NCBI GenBank assembly: GCA_034401795.1
Contig: CM067366.1
Location: 73,455,087-73,519,086, forward strand
Origin: Chaetoderma sp. LZ-2023a
Lineage: Eukaryota; Mollusca; Caudofoveata; Chaetodermatida; Chaetodermatidae
DNA length: 64,000 nucleotides
Direction of reading: 5' to 3'
Shown here in pieces: positions 1 through 13,900 of this stretch. Made by a program: the position numbers and the translations under genes. Numbering within the stretch: the first letter of the stretch is position 1; the number at the start of each line of letters is the position of its first letter. The notes below the pieces were generated by a model that made no database searches, had not been told where the DNA came from, and saw only the letters and a list, made by a program, of their open reading frames with translations.

Positions 1-175
1 TTCAGTGAAAAATTGTTTTAAATAGCTTTCTCTTGTCCTGCAAGTATATGTAGCTGTTTCTAAAGAACACTGCAGTAGCCATTTTTGGTCTCGAAGATTA
101 TCCATTTACAGGCCAAGAGAAGATTGTTTAAAAATAGTCTTCTCTTGGCCTGCAAATGGATATTTACCTAAGCAA
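1..175. mobile_element. TTAA foldback MITE (P1), degraded copy
   Basis: The inverted pair GAAGATTGTTTAAAAATAG / GGCCAAGAGAAG..CTTCTCTTGGCC marks a degraded P1 palindrome. The ends are not clear. Nothing else is recognised up to 560. Confidence 0.5.
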
Positions 176-560
176 CACTTTCTATTTTCGGACAAATCGT
201 GACCATTAAATGCTTGGGCTTTTGTAACACAACATGTACATGTATACGGTTACATCCATGTAAGCCAAATTTTTGCGTGGTGTATGACATGTATGGACGC
301 TGTTGAATATTTTAAAACTAATTTCACTGGAAACATTTCAGGCAAATGAGTTTCAAACTATTGAACATATTTCAGGTCTGTATTTTTACTTTTCAATTTC
401 AATAACATGATGAACGAAATAATGCTACAGATATATAGCTCCCTCACTACTGCTAATGAATGATCTTTGAAAATTTAGATAAAATTTAGACTATTACATG
501 TACTTACCATACTCATTGTTACTACATTGTAAGCGTTAGTAATCTGTCAGATTTATTATT

Positions 561-3500
561 AGCTCACATGGCCAAGTGACCTTATGTCATGGTGACTGTC
601 TGTCGTCCGTCAACTTTTGCTTTAAAATGCTACTCATTGACCGGTTAGCGGATTTCAACCTAATTGGGCAGGAAGGACACTAAGGAGGTAGGCATCAGAA
701 CTTGTGTACAGAATTTTGATTGGTCAATTTTTTTCGGCGGTCATCTTGGATTTTATGAAAATATCTGCAATATCAGTTGAAAGCTTACTCAAATTCAGTG
801 GGAAGGACCCTAGAATAGTATGCTTCAGACCTTGTATATTGAATTTTGATTGGACAATCTTTTCGGTGACCATCTTGAATTTTCCGAAAGTTGGTGGGAA
901 ATTGTTTAAAACGCTACTCCTCATTATCTTGGGCAATTTCAGTCAGACTTGGCTGGAAGGATACTATGGTGGGAGGTTTCTGAACTTGTATACAGAATTT
1001 TGATTGGTCAATTTTTCCGGTGGCCCTCTTGGATTTTCTGAAAATCAGTTAAAAGCCTGCTGTTCATTAACCACTGGGCTGATTTCAATCCAACTCAGTG
1101 GGGAGGACCCTAAAGTAGTATGCTTGAAAACACGTATACAGAATTTTGATTGGACAATTTTTTTGGTGGCCATCTTGAATTTTCTGAAAATTGGCAGGAA
1201 ATTGTTTAAAAGGCTACTCCTCATTAACTTCTTGGGCAATTTCAGCCAGACTTGACTGGAAGGATACTAGGGCCCGGTTTCAGAACCTATACACAGAATT
1301 TTGAATGATTAAGTTTTCCGGCGGCCCTCCTGGATTTTCTGAAAATCAGTTAATAGCCTACTCTTCATTAACCTCTGGGCCGATTTCAATCAAACTCGGT
1401 GGGAAGGACCCTAGAGTTGTATGCTTCAGTACATATATACACAATTTTGAAGGGTCAATATTTTCAGTGGCCATCTTGAATTTTCCGAAAAATGACGGAA
1501 TATAATTTAAAACGCTACTCCTCATCAAGTTCTTGGACAGTTTCAACCAGACTTAGCTGGAAGGATACTAGGCTGGTAGGTTTCAGAACATGTATACAGA
1601 ATTTTGATTGGTCAGTTTTTTTCGGTGGCCATCTTGGCTTTTCTGGAAAGCCTACTCATTAACCACTGGGCTGAGCAAACTCGGAAGGCCCCTAGAGTGG
1701 TATGCTTCAGAAAGGGCCAATAGTTTCAGTGGCCATCTTGAATTTTCCGAATGATGGTAAATGGTTTAAAACGCTGCTCCTCAATAACTTCTTGGGCAAT
1801 TTCATCCAGACTTGGCTGGACCCTGTGGTGGTAGCATTCAGACCATGTATACAGAATTTTGATTGGTCAATTTTTCCAGTGGCCATCTTGAATTTTTCGA
1901 AATCTTTTTGAAATTATTTAAACGACTACTCATTAACCGCTTGGCCGATTTTAACCAAAGTCAACTTGACGGACCCTAGTCTGGTATACTTCAGAACTTA
2001 AGTACAGAATTTTTACTACTTGATTTTTTTTGGTGGCCATCTTGGATTTTCTGGAAAATGGGAAATTGTTTAAGACGCTATTCCTCATTAACCCTGTGGG
2101 CAATTTAAACCAAATTTATCTGGAAGGATCCTATAGTGGTAGCCTCTAGAAAATCTATTCCAAATTTTGATAGGTCAGTGTTTTGGTGGGCATCTTTGAT
2201 TTTCAGAAAATTATCCGAAACCATTTAAAGATGGTACTCCTTAATCAATAGTCCGATTTCAACAAAACTTGGGTCGAACAATTCTATGAGAGTACCTATG
2301 TTTCAAAATGTCAAATGAGAATCTGGATTGGTCTATATTTAGCTCACCTGGCCTGAAAGGCCAAGTGAGCTTATTTCGTGGCGACCGTCCCTCATCGGTC
2401 CATCAACCTTTCCTTTAAAACGACTTCTCAAGAACCGCTTGGATGATTTCAATTATATGTGGCTGGAAGCATCCTTAGGGCATAGGGATCCAAGTTTGTT
2501 CAAATGAAGCCGATTGGCCAATTTGGCCAGCGGCCATCTTGGATTTTAGCCGGTTTTTTAGAAACGTCAAAAATTTCTCCGAAACTGCTTGAGGGATTGA
2601 AGGAAACCTCATGAAATATGATCCAGGGCAAGAGCTCAACCAAGTTTGTTCAGGGGAACTTGATTGGTCAAATGGTTCGGCGGACATCTTGGTTGACCTA
2701 GTTTTAGCGAAAATCACTTCTTGTCCAGAACCACTGACGGGATCAGGCCAAAATTAGGCAGATATGATTAGGGTCTAGGACCAGTAAAATTTGTTCAAGA
2801 GAAGTTGATCGGTCAAAAAACATGGCCGCCGTGGGCCAATCAAAATATAGCATGTTTGACGGCCATATTTGATTTTTAGCCCAAGTGAGCTTATGACGTG
2901 GCGACCGTCCGTTGTCCATCTGTCCGTCCATCAACGTTTCCTTTGAAACGACTACTTCTCAAGAACTGCAGGCACGATTTCAATTATATTTGGCAGTAAG
3001 CATCCTTAGGGCATAGAGATCCAAGTCTGTTCAAACGAAGCCGATCAGCCAATTTGCCCAGTGGCCATCTTGAATTTTGGCCAAATTTTAGGAACGTCTT
3101 TAAAAATCTTCTTCGAAACCGCTTGTGGGATTGAATGAAGCCTCATGAAATATGATCCAGGGCAAGTGCTCAACCAAGTTTGTTCAGGGAAACTTGATTG
3201 GTCAAATGGTTCTGCAGCCATCTTGGTTGACCTAGTTTTAGCGAAAATTACTTCTCCAGAACCGCGGAAGGGATCAGGCCGAAATTTGGCAGATGTGATT
3301 AGGGACTAAAGGCCAGTAAAGTTTGTTCAAGAGAAGTGGATCCGTAAAAAAACATGGCCGCCATGGGCCAATCAAAATATAGCATGTTTGGCGGCCATAT
3401 TGGATTTTTTTATTTAATGGACTTTGAGGCTGAAATTGTTTTTATATAGGTTTTTGGGTATTCTAATTTGAAATTTGCAATTTTCGAAACTGTCAGATAA

Positions 3501-4508
3501 ATGGTTTTCTGGCCATCTTGGATCATTTTCCCGCCAAAAGCTCCCATACTAAAGCAATGGGAAATTTAAAGTGTCTTCTTGAGAACCACTGGGCCGATTT
3601 CAATTATATTTAGCAGGAAGCATCCTTAGGGCATAGAGATTCCATTTTATTCAAACGAAGCCGATCGGCCAATTTGGCCGGTGGCCATCTTGGATTTCGG
3701 CTTATTTTTTAGAAATGTCAAAATCTTCTCCAAAATCGTTTGAGGGATCAATTCAGACCCCATGAAATATGATCTATGGTAAGAGCTGACCCAAGTTTGT
3801 TTAAGGTAACTTGATTGACTAAATGGTTCAGCGGCCATCTTGGATAACCTTGTTTCCGCAAAAATGACTTCTTCCCCAGAACTGCTGAAGTGATCAGGCC
3901 CAAATTTGTGATATATGATTAAGGACTAAGGGCCATTAAAGTTCAAGAGAAGTTGATCCATCAAAAAAACTGGCCGCTTTAAAATTTCTTTAAAAATCTC
4001 CAAAACCACTTGGGGGATCAATTCCAAACGCATGAAATATCATCTAGGGCAAGAGCTGCACCAAGTTTGTTTCAAGGGATCTTGATTGGCCAAATGGTTT
4101 GGTGGCCATCTTGGATCACCTAATTTTTGCCAAAATGACTCCAGAACCACTGAGCAGATTGGGCCAAAATTTGGGAGATATGATTAGGCACTAAGTGCCA
4201 TTAAAATTTTTCATGGAAGGCGCTACGTCAGAAACATGGCTGCAGTGGACCAATCAAAATGTAGCATGTTTGTTGGCCACATTGGACTTGCAAAAATGTC
4301 CACAAACTCATTTAGAAGATTACTCCTAAACCACCCACCAACAATTGTGACAAAAATGCATAATGCTCCAGGTGAGCGACACAGGCCCTTTGGGCCTCTT
4401 GTTTTGGTGGGCATCTTGGATTTTCCGAAAATTATCCATGTCTATTTAAATGCAAATGGTTCAAATGTTAATGGTCCAGGTGAGCGTCACAAGGCCTCTT
4501 ATCTTGTT
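561..4508 (+). mobile_element. Family A repeat element (outer copy, interrupted)
   Basis: Begins AGCTCACATGGCC and ends in a TCTTGTT-type tail near 4508. The body is many degenerate units of about 145-155 bp built on GAATTTTGATTGGTC and GGCCATCTTGGATTTT. It is interrupted at 2340/2341 by a second family A copy that ends at 4403; the outer element resumes at TTTGGTGGGCATCTTGG. No protein is encoded. Likely a non-autonomous element, possibly Helentron-type; the class is inference. Confidence 0.75.
2341..4403 (+). mobile_element. Family A repeat element (inner, nested copy)
   Basis: Starts AGCTCACCTGGCC with a 5' hairpin (GGCC-TGAAA-GGCC) and ends CAGGCCCTTTGGGCCTCTTG, a 3' palindrome followed by CTTGTT. 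It sits inside the outer copy: removing it joins GGTCTATATTT to TTGGTGGGCATC, the normal body sequence. The interior repeats a segment from about 2389 again from about 2890 and 3540. Confidence 0.8.
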
Positions 4509-4559
4509 GAAATTCCCGTTGCCGGTATCTTCACCTACTGACGCAAAAGATTTCTTATT

Positions 4560-4752
4560 TAACCCTTTAACACTGAAATTTGTTCAAGAAAAGACTTTTT
4601 GAAAATTTTACCACTGGAATGACTGGCTCGGTTATCGAGCCAGTCATTCCAGTGGTAAATTTTCAAAAAGAGATCTCTTGGTCTGCAAATGGACATTTCT
4701 CAAGACCACTGCGGAAGCCGTTTTTGGCTGATATAAATGTTATACGGGTTAA
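4560..4752. mobile_element. TTAA foldback MITE (P1)
   Basis: Starts TTAACCCTTTAACAC. The centre is a near-perfect palindrome: ACTGGAATGACTGGCTCGGT / ATCGAGCCAGTCATTCCAGT. The outer arms carry GTCTGCAAATGGACATTTC and a GCCGTTTTTGGCTGATA end. This is the reference structure for the P1 family. Confidence 0.85.
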
Positions 4753-4851
4753 GAACTCTATATACTGAAGAAATAAACATGACATGAGTTACATGTACGT
4801 AATATATCATTTAAAGGGATATATTTATTTACAAATAGAACATAGTACCAG

Positions 4852-4960
4852 AGAGCATCCTGAAGGAACGTTTGGAACAGGAGACACTGGAAAGTCTCAG
4901 TCTCATCCAATCAAAACAACAGTTCCAAGCACGATACGTCAAAGTGAAGACAAAGCTCTA
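4852..4960 (+). CDS. THOC2: THOC2 exon 1 of window
   Basis: Reads [19 protein letters not shown] and ends in VKVKTKL, matching the conserved KERLDPETLESLGLI region of animal THOC2. The donor is TA/GTGAGT. The acceptor could be the AG at 4850-4851 or the one two bases later; the first is chosen because the protein alignment then runs one residue further. It ends with two bases of a codon completed by exon 2. Confidence 0.85.
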
Positions 4961-7900
4961 GTGAGTATGATGTTATAAATTATTGACTGTGTTAGTTTAG
5001 CTGAGCCACAATAAATGACTTGTTTCTGTTTCCAGCAAGCGAGATGTGTAATACCATTCCTCTTGGTTTCAACATTCTTGAGGGTTTTTTGTGACCATAC
5101 CTAGCGAGCTTTTAATCATGTCAAGTGGACATTTGCGGCTTTCCGAAATATGTCAAAAATTTACATGGAGCTGATTGACTTGCTGTTAAAAATAGTCCAA
5201 AAACTCATCAAAATATAGCTATAAATTTAAAAGCATGTGCTGGTTACAGACACAGTACATAGGAATCAATTTTGTTTTATTCACAGATTGTCGCATAGTA
5301 GCAACCACGATGTAACAATGCCGCTTGTAACATTATTTTGCAACTGTTGAAATGTTGTAGAATGATTAATTTTAACGAAAAGTTTGCTAATTTTTAAAAA
5401 GATCAATTAAAAATAAGACCTAAGATAATAGGATGTTGCATCTGTAGCTATATTTTGATGACATTTTGTATCAAATTTATCACACACGTTTAGTAAGATC
5501 TCATTTGGAACTGGCTATTAACTCTTACCACACTGATGTCAATATTGTGTCTTTTATCCTATGAATAGCAAAGAAACTGGCGTGCATTTTTCAACAGTTT
5601 TGGTGGATGATGTTGCTGTCTTCGACAGCACCATCTACCATCAAATTTGTTGGAAAATGTACACAGCTTATCTTTTAATTTAATTTGAAAATTTAAAATT
5701 TTAACACCAGAGTGGTAAGGGTTAAAGCTTGTTTGAAATGAGATATTACTTGTGTTATAAATTGTATATGATGTCACCTCGTGTACGATCATCTATAGAT
5801 ATACCTGATGTGGTTTCTAATTAAAAAACACACGTTCCTTGTCGATGTCTTAATCCAGACTTCAGTTGATTTCTAAACACAGGAACTTAATGGGTTATAG
5901 TTTTGAGAGTCCAAAGATGAAATATGGAAGTTTATCATGGTTTACATCCATATAATTTACTTAAAATCTTTTTTTTAAATGGTGTCAGTGCAAAAAGAAG
6001 TAATTTTAGGACTTGGTATATATATGTTTCGTGAGTTCAAACATGAACCTTGGGAATATAGTGCTCCTGAATTTCCACTTCATGAACTTTGGGAATATAG
6101 TGCTCCCGGACATGCCGCAGATCCACTTCATGCTTATATAAATATTATTATTAATTCTTTAGCTACAAACAGCAGAAATTCAATCTGTTACGGGAGGAGA
6201 GTGAAGGTTATGCGAAGCTCATCACAGAACTTGACCAGCCGGACCTCGGTGGCAAGATTACACCAGCGATGGCCTTAGAGAACATTAAATCACTCATAGG
6301 TAAGAACTTAATTAGACAGGCTTTAATGGCAAGATTACACCAGCGATGGCCTTCAGAGAACATTAAGTCACTCCTAAGTAAAAACTGATTGGCCGGATCT
6401 AGGCGGCAAGATTACACTGGCGATGGCCTTAGGAAAGATTAACTCACTTATAGGTATCAGTAACGCTTTAAGTCTCATAGAGTTATCATAGAAAATGTCC
6501 ATTTGCAGCCCAGGAGATTATTTTTAAAATTTTATTACTAGAATGATTGACTTGATTATTAAACTAGTCATTTCATTGGCAAATTTATAAAAAATAGTCT
6601 TGCTCTGCAAATGGACATTTCTCAAGACCACTGCAGAAACCATTTTAGGCGAGCTTGCCTGTTAAAGGGTTAATTTGACTCTAATTTTAAGAAAAGAAAA
6701 GTTGTTGCTGTAAACTAGGATTTCCAAACAGGTCGAGATACAGATTTAAAGATATGAATCTGATCAACTTCTTGATCTATGAATATCTCAGAAATTATGG
6801 ATCCGATGTAGATAAGATTAAGCCCTAGAATACGTTTTCCGGGAAACGGGACGTAGACGGCTTTGTCAGGAATATCAAGAATTTAACACTTGCACCGGTA
6901 TATTCCCCGTATCTGTATTTTAGGGCAAACAAACAGGAAAGCTGTTTAATATTTTTATATTAATAAGACTGGAAACCATTGGTGCAATGACTGGAAGCCA
7001 TTGGTGCAATGGTTTCCAGTCATATTAATTTTAAAATATTCAATAGAATATGCTAAATGTACATTGTCATGATTGTAAAATTTTTTTTCAGTGATTTGTC
7101 GTTGAACAGAATAACAGACTTAGTGTTACTTATGTTGCAACTAATAATGAGTAAATTTAAATTAGCTGTAGCACAGACGAGAGGATGAGAGGTCTGCAAT
7201 GTCTAATCACGCTTGTTTTTCTGTACCAATCTGTCTCAGGTTGTTTTGATTTGGATCCGAATCGTGTCCTTGATATTATGTTAGAGTCATTTGAATGTCT
7301 CCCGGAATACGAGTCATTCTTTGTACCACTACTCAAAGCATATACGACTGAGGATGCTACAATCTCTCATATCCTCGGCTTCAAGTTTCATTTCTATCAG
7401 GTACAGTACAATCTAAGAACTGTAACATGTTTTCAGAACAAAATACAATGTATGTTTGCTACCTAACAGAACATTTCTTACACCGTGCTCAAAATGGACT
7501 TTGTTTAGGAAACATGTTTATTCTTGGGTGTGATCTTGTCTTGAGTGTGTTTTTGTCTCGAGTGTGTTTCTCACGAGTTTCTTTTTGTCCAGAGTGTGTT
7601 TTTGTCTTGAGTGCCTTTTTGTCCTGAGTTTGTTTTTGTCCCGAGCATGTTTCTCACGAGTTTCTTTTTGCCCCGAGTGTGTTTTTGTCCTGAGTGTGTT
7701 TTTTGTCCCGAGTGTTTTTTGTCTTGAGTGTGTTTTTGTCTTGAGTGTGTTTTTGTCCTGACTGTTTTTGTCCTGAGCATGTTATTATCTGGAGTGTACT
7801 CAGACTGGAGTGTGCTCAGACCTGGAGTGTGCTCAGACTGGAGTGTGCTCAGACATGGAGTGTGCTCAGACCTGGTGAAGAGCCCTCTGGAGGAAAATAT

Positions 7901-10900
7901 TGGTGCATCTTTAACTATTTAACCCTTTACCCAGAATGGACAAATTCTTCCTGATGTAAGGACAAATATTTTGAAACAAATTTTGTGTATACATGGCTTG
8001 ATCCTCTAGAATCGCAACTGTTAAAGGGTTAATGGTCGCAATTTATTAATAAATAAAAAATTTGAACAAAACCCCCACAAATTCTTCGTCAAAATGGCCA
8101 CAAATGCCACATCCTTTGGTAACTGATCAGATCCATGAATTACAGCACTTGCTTTGGGGTCAAAGGTCAAGATAATTGATGAGCTTAAGAATTTTGTGAA
8201 TACTTGTTAATAGAATGTAATGGTTGTCATGGTAATAAAATGCAATGGTTTTTAGCTCACCTTGCCTGAAAGGCTAAGTGAGCTTATGCCATAGCGGCCG
8301 TCCATCCGTCGTCTGTCCGTCAAATCGTGTCTTCTTAACATTTTGACCGATTTCAACCAAATATGGCTGGAGTGATTCTAAGCTGGTACCCTCCAGACTT
8401 TTTTTTCCGGAATTTTGATTGATCAATTTTTTGGGTGAAAATCTTAGATTTTATGAAAAATCTACTGGAAATGGTCAAAATGCTACTCTTACTTGGCTAC
8501 TTGACATATTTCAACCAAATTTGACTAGATGCATTCTATGGTAGTGGGCTCTAGAACATCTTTTCAGAATTTTGATTTATCAAATTTTTTTTGGGTGAAA
8601 ATCTGAGATTTTATAAAAAATCTACCGGAAATGGTCCAAATGCTACTCCTCCTTAGGTATTTGACATATTTCAACCAAATTTGACTAGATACAGTCTATG
8701 TTGGTAGGCTCTAGATCTTCTCTTCAGACTTTTGATTAATCAATTTTTTTGGGTGAAAATCTTAGATTTTATGAAAAATTTACTGGAAATTGTCAAAGCG
8801 CATATCATCCTTAACCGGTCAATTTTTCCAGTCGCCACCTTCTTTAATGTAAAGAAACATGTGTCTTTAAATGCAAATGTTTCAAATGCTAATGGTCCAG
8901 GTGAGCGTCACAAGCCCTTGGGCCTCTTGTTATGGTAATAGAATGCAATGGTTGTCGTGGTAATTGAATGCGATGGTTGTCATGGTAATAGAATGCCATG
9001 GTTGTCGTAGTAATAGAATGCGATGGTTGTCATGATGGTAATAGAATGCAATGGTTGTCATGGTAATAGAATGCAATGGTTGTCATGGTAATAGAATGCA
9101 ATGGTTTGTTATGGTAATAGAGTGCAATGTGTGTCATGGTAATAGAATGCCATGATTGTCATGGTCATGATGGTAATAGAATTCAATGGTTGGCATGGTA
9201 ATAGAATGCAGTGGTTGCCGTGGTAATAGAATGCAATGGTTTGTTATGGTAATAGAATGCAATGTTTGTCAAGGTAATAGAATGCAATGGTTGTCATGGT
9301 AATAGAATGCAATGGTCATCATGGTAATATAATGCGATGGTTGTCATGGTAATAGAATGCAATTGTTGTCATGGTAATAGAATGTGATGGTTGTCATGGT
9401 AATAGAATGCAGTTGTTGTTGTGGTAATAGAATGCAGTTGTTGTCATGGTAATAGAATGCATTGGTTGTCAAGATAATAGAATGCGATGGTTGTCATGAT
9501 AATAGAATGTAATTGTTGTCATGGTAATAGAATGCGATGGTCATCATGGTAATAGAATGCACTGGTTGTCGTGGTAATATAATGCAATGGTTTGTTATGG
9601 TAATAGAATACAATGGTTGTCAAGGTAATAGAATGCAATTTGTCATGGTAATAGAATGCAATGGTTTTTTTATGATAATAGAATAAAAATGGTGTCATGG
9701 TAATAGAATGCGATGGTTGTCATGGTAATAGAATGCAGTGGTTGTCGTGGTAATAGAATGCAATGGTTTGTCATGGTAATAGAATGCAATGGTTGTCATG
9801 GCAATAGAATGTTTCACCAGTTACTATATGCTCTCTGCAGGAACCTGGAGCTGATGCTACGCCTGATTCACTCTACAATTTAGCGGCTCGTCTTCTCAAA
9901 CATGAACTCATTCTATTAGATGATCTATATCCTCATGTGAGTACACAAAATATACACAAAGGAAGGATACATTTTTATACGCCCACGTAAGTGGGCTTGT
10001 ATTATGTGATGGCGCTCGCCGTCCATTTGTCCGTCTGTCTGTGTGTCCGTCCATCTAATTTCTTGTCCGGAGCAGATCTCGAAGAGTTTTGAACCTACAC
10101 TCACAATTTTGTTTCAGCAGATGTGTTAGGGATAGACGAAGTGTCATGATTTCGTTTCGGCAAAATCCGCCCGTACTCGCCAGACTTGCCTCCCTTGAAA
10201 AGCTCAAATTTGTTAAAACTTTCTTGCCCGGTCCAGATCTCGAAGAGTTTTGAACCTACACTCACAGTTCTTTGTTCAGCAGATGTTTTAGGGATAGACG
10301 AAGTGCCATTTATCAAAGCCAAACTGTTCACATTTAACATTCCTCAAACAAGTATGCCTGCAGGCGTATGTTGAGTTTCACTAAAACCTTTGTTAGCTAT
10401 GCCACGCCCATTTCAAGTTATGCCCCGCCCATTTCTAGCTATGCCACACCCATTTCTAGCTAGAATCCACCCACTTTTTTACTCTTCTTGAAATCTATTT
10501 GAAATTGTGAAAACTGACGTCCCAGAATATAAATTTAAAGGTAACTATACCGATAAGCTGTTGAATATCTTAACCAGTTCACAGCCAAATTAGTTCCAAA
10601 ATATTCAACAGAATGTTTAGTAATTTGTAGCTTCATCAGAGGTATACAATTCATACCATCTTTGATGTTCATGACTGAGCTATGCGTCACTATGAGTCTA
10701 TGACTGACATCAGTTAACTAGTGACATATTTAATTATGATATTAGATACTTTAATGCCAGATCAAATCCCTCCATTACATTTGCGATATAGATACAAATG
10801 ATGGTTTCTATGGTTACACTCATTAACTCTTCCTTCGTCAATATTTTAAATATTCAAATTAAATTACAAGATAAACTGGTGTTTCCAAATTTTTCAATAG

Positions 10901-13900
10901 ATGTTGTTGTCATAGACAAAATTGTTGAAAAATGTAGACCAGTTTCTTTGTTATTGACACAGTAAAAGATAGAATATTGGCATCAGAGTGGTAAGCATTA
11001 AGAGAGCTTATGCCATGACCACTGTCTGTCCGTCGTCCATCCATCCTTCATCCGGCACCTTTTCCTTTAAACGACCTCAAGAACTGCTGGGCCGATTTCA
11101 CCTATATTTGGCAGGATGCATCCTTATTGTCAAGGAGATCCATTGTTGTTCAAACAAAGCCGATCGAGTAATTTGCTTGATGGCCATCTTGGATTTTGGC
11201 CGATTTTTAAAAATGTCTAAAAATCTCAGAAACTGCTTGTGGGATCGAATTCAAAACTCATGAAACATCTAGGGCAAGAGCTAAGCCAAGTTTGTTCAAG
11301 AGATCTTGATTGATCAAATGGTTCGGCGGCCATCTAAGATGACCTAGTTTTTGCAAAAAGTTCTCCAGAACCGCTGAAGGGATCGGGCTGAAATTTGAAG
11401 GATATAATTGGTGACTAAGGGCCATTAAAGTTTGTTCGAAAGAAGTTAATATGTAAAGAAACATAGCTGCCGTGGACCAATCAAAATGTAGCGCGTTTTG
11501 CAGCCATTTAGAATTTTTTTTATTTGATGGATTTTAGAGTCGAAAATGGTTTTATATAGGTTGTGGGGTATGCTGATTTCAAATTTGCCACTAGAAAATG
11601 TCGGATAAACAGTTTGGCGGGCATATTGGATCTTTTCCCGCCAAAAACTCCCATACTAAAGCAATGGGAAATGTCTTCTTAAGAACCACTTGCCCGATTT
11701 CAAGTATATTTGGCAGGAATTATCATTACGGCATAGGTAGCCCCCCTTTGTTCAAAGGAAGCCGATCGGCGATTTGGCTGGTGGCCATTTTGGATTTTGG
11801 CTAATTTTTAGAATCGTCTTTAAAAATCTATCTTTAGGGATTGATTCAAAACTCATGAAATATGATCTAGGGCAAGAGCTGAACCAAGTTTGTTCGAGGG
11901 AACTTGATGGCCAAATCATTCGGCAGCCATCTTGTATGAGCTAGTTTTCGCTATTCCATAACCGCTGAACGGATCAGGCCGAAATTTGGGAAATATGATT
12001 AGGGACTAAGGGTCATTAAAGTATGATCAAGGGAAGTTGATACGTTAAAAAACATGGCCGCCATGGACCGATCAAATTGTGGCGTTTCGCAGCCATGTTG
12101 GATTTTTCTAATTGATGAAGTTTGAAGCCCAAATTTCATTTTTTTTATAGGTTTATGGGTATTTTGATTTCAGATTTGCTATTTTCGAAACTGTCAAGTA
12201 AAGGATTTGTCAGCCATCTTAGATCTTTTTCAGCTAAAACCTCCCATACTAAAGCAATGGGAAATTTTAAATGTGTTCTCACGAATCACTGGGCCGATAT
12301 TTGGCAGGATGCAGCTTTATGTCATATGGATCCGAATTTGTTCAAAGCTCGTCAATCAGCCAATTTGGCTGTCAGCCATCTGGGATTGTGGCCAATTTTT
12401 AGAAACATCTAAAAATGTTCTCCGAAACCACTTTGGGGGATTGATTCAAAACTCTAGAATTTCTGTCAAACTCACTCAGCCATTTTCCTGCTTAATCCCA
12501 TTATAATTCATAAACTTTCTTCTCTTTCAGAAGAATCTGTGTGTTAAATCTGTTAGGTCCCATTGTTTTTGCCTGGACTTTTGTCACATGGCTTCATAGT
12601 CCTTCGGTTCAAGAGCGGTAACATTTCACGATCACTTCAGTGTTTCGGGAAATTCTCATCCTCCCTTCAGTAACCCCTTCTATCTTGGAACCTATCCCTT
12701 GTTCTTCAGGTCCTAGCTGGTAAACTCTTTAATCCTTTTGGTTCTGGTTGTTTTAAACATCTTACTCTCAGAGCATCCTTGTTATTAGCAATAGCTTCTG
12801 TTAGCCATCTTTCAGAAATTCATGCATTGTCTGCTGATTGGGAGAGTTCAAGGTACGGGTATTAGCATTATCCTCTATCCTAGCAAGCCTGGAAATACAG
12901 TAAGGTCAAGGACATTGTCAGGCACCAAATTATCAAATGTCAGGCATAGTCTTGCCTTTTCCTGACAGATTTAATCAGTCCCAGTAGTCGCATAAAATAT
13001 GCATCTACCTTAGGTGTATCATGATCATTATGACACTTGTTTAGATGCTTTTTGACATGTTTCTAATAAGTTCTAGTAAAGAACACTGAAGTAGAATAGT
13101 GTTGACAGCCAGCAAATTCTGGATGTCCGTTACTAAGTAGCTGGTGCCTGGCAAAGTGTTGGATACTGTTGAAAAAGTTATTTCCCGGCCTGTGCTAGGT
13201 CAGAATTTCTGTCCAAACTCAGTTAAGTTTTTTAGATAAAGACACCATATTTCATAGGCGTTCTGCTTTATCTCCAGATGATTCTGTCTGGATCCCTGTT
13301 AGGACTCTATATTTACAAATTTCTGTTCAATTTGCAAACAATCCGATGATAGACATATTTGGGTTACGTTTGCGGTAGGCGTTGATAGTCCTGCATCTTT
13401 AATCACTATTTCACGTTGGTTCGTTGATACTATTAAAATTTGCCATGAATTAGCTTCTCCCGGGGACAATTCATTAGTTGGTGTTAAGGCCCAAGATGTT
13501 AGGGGCCTTGCCACCTCTTGTGCCCTTTTTATGGATCTTCTCTTGATGATTTCATTCAAGTTGCTATCTGGAAATCAGAGAATTCTTTATTAATTTCTAT
13601 CTTAAAGATTCTGGTGCTTCTTCGTTCTTCTATAAAAATATTCAGAAGGTAGCTTCAGGGACCATGACTCTTATTTCTTCATCATCATCTTCTCTTTCTT
13701 CATAATCTTCATTCGTATAAGAATTTTATTTAAGATGAGTGTGAGTTCATTACTTCTTTCTTATGTGGGTATTTCACCTCTCATATCATCTCTTTCATCA
13801 CACTATTTTTATTCATTTCATTCCTGCATGATCATCTCTTCTTTCTTGTATTCTTGGGGTCGTTTAATGTCCTCCTTTCTGCTCTCCTTGCTTCTGTACC

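Noticed and set aside
4560..4752. Repeated short palindromes considered as a CRISPR array or as tRNA-like structures.
   Set aside because: Copies are dispersed over 64 kb, 190-260 bp long, flanked by TTAA, with no regular spacers or tRNA landmarks; they fit MITEs.
1..4850. Search for earlier THOC2 exons (the CLYLVS-type block before exon 1).
   Set aside because: No matching block with splice borders was found; the stretch is family A repeat and unassigned DNA, so the upstream exons are probably outside the window.
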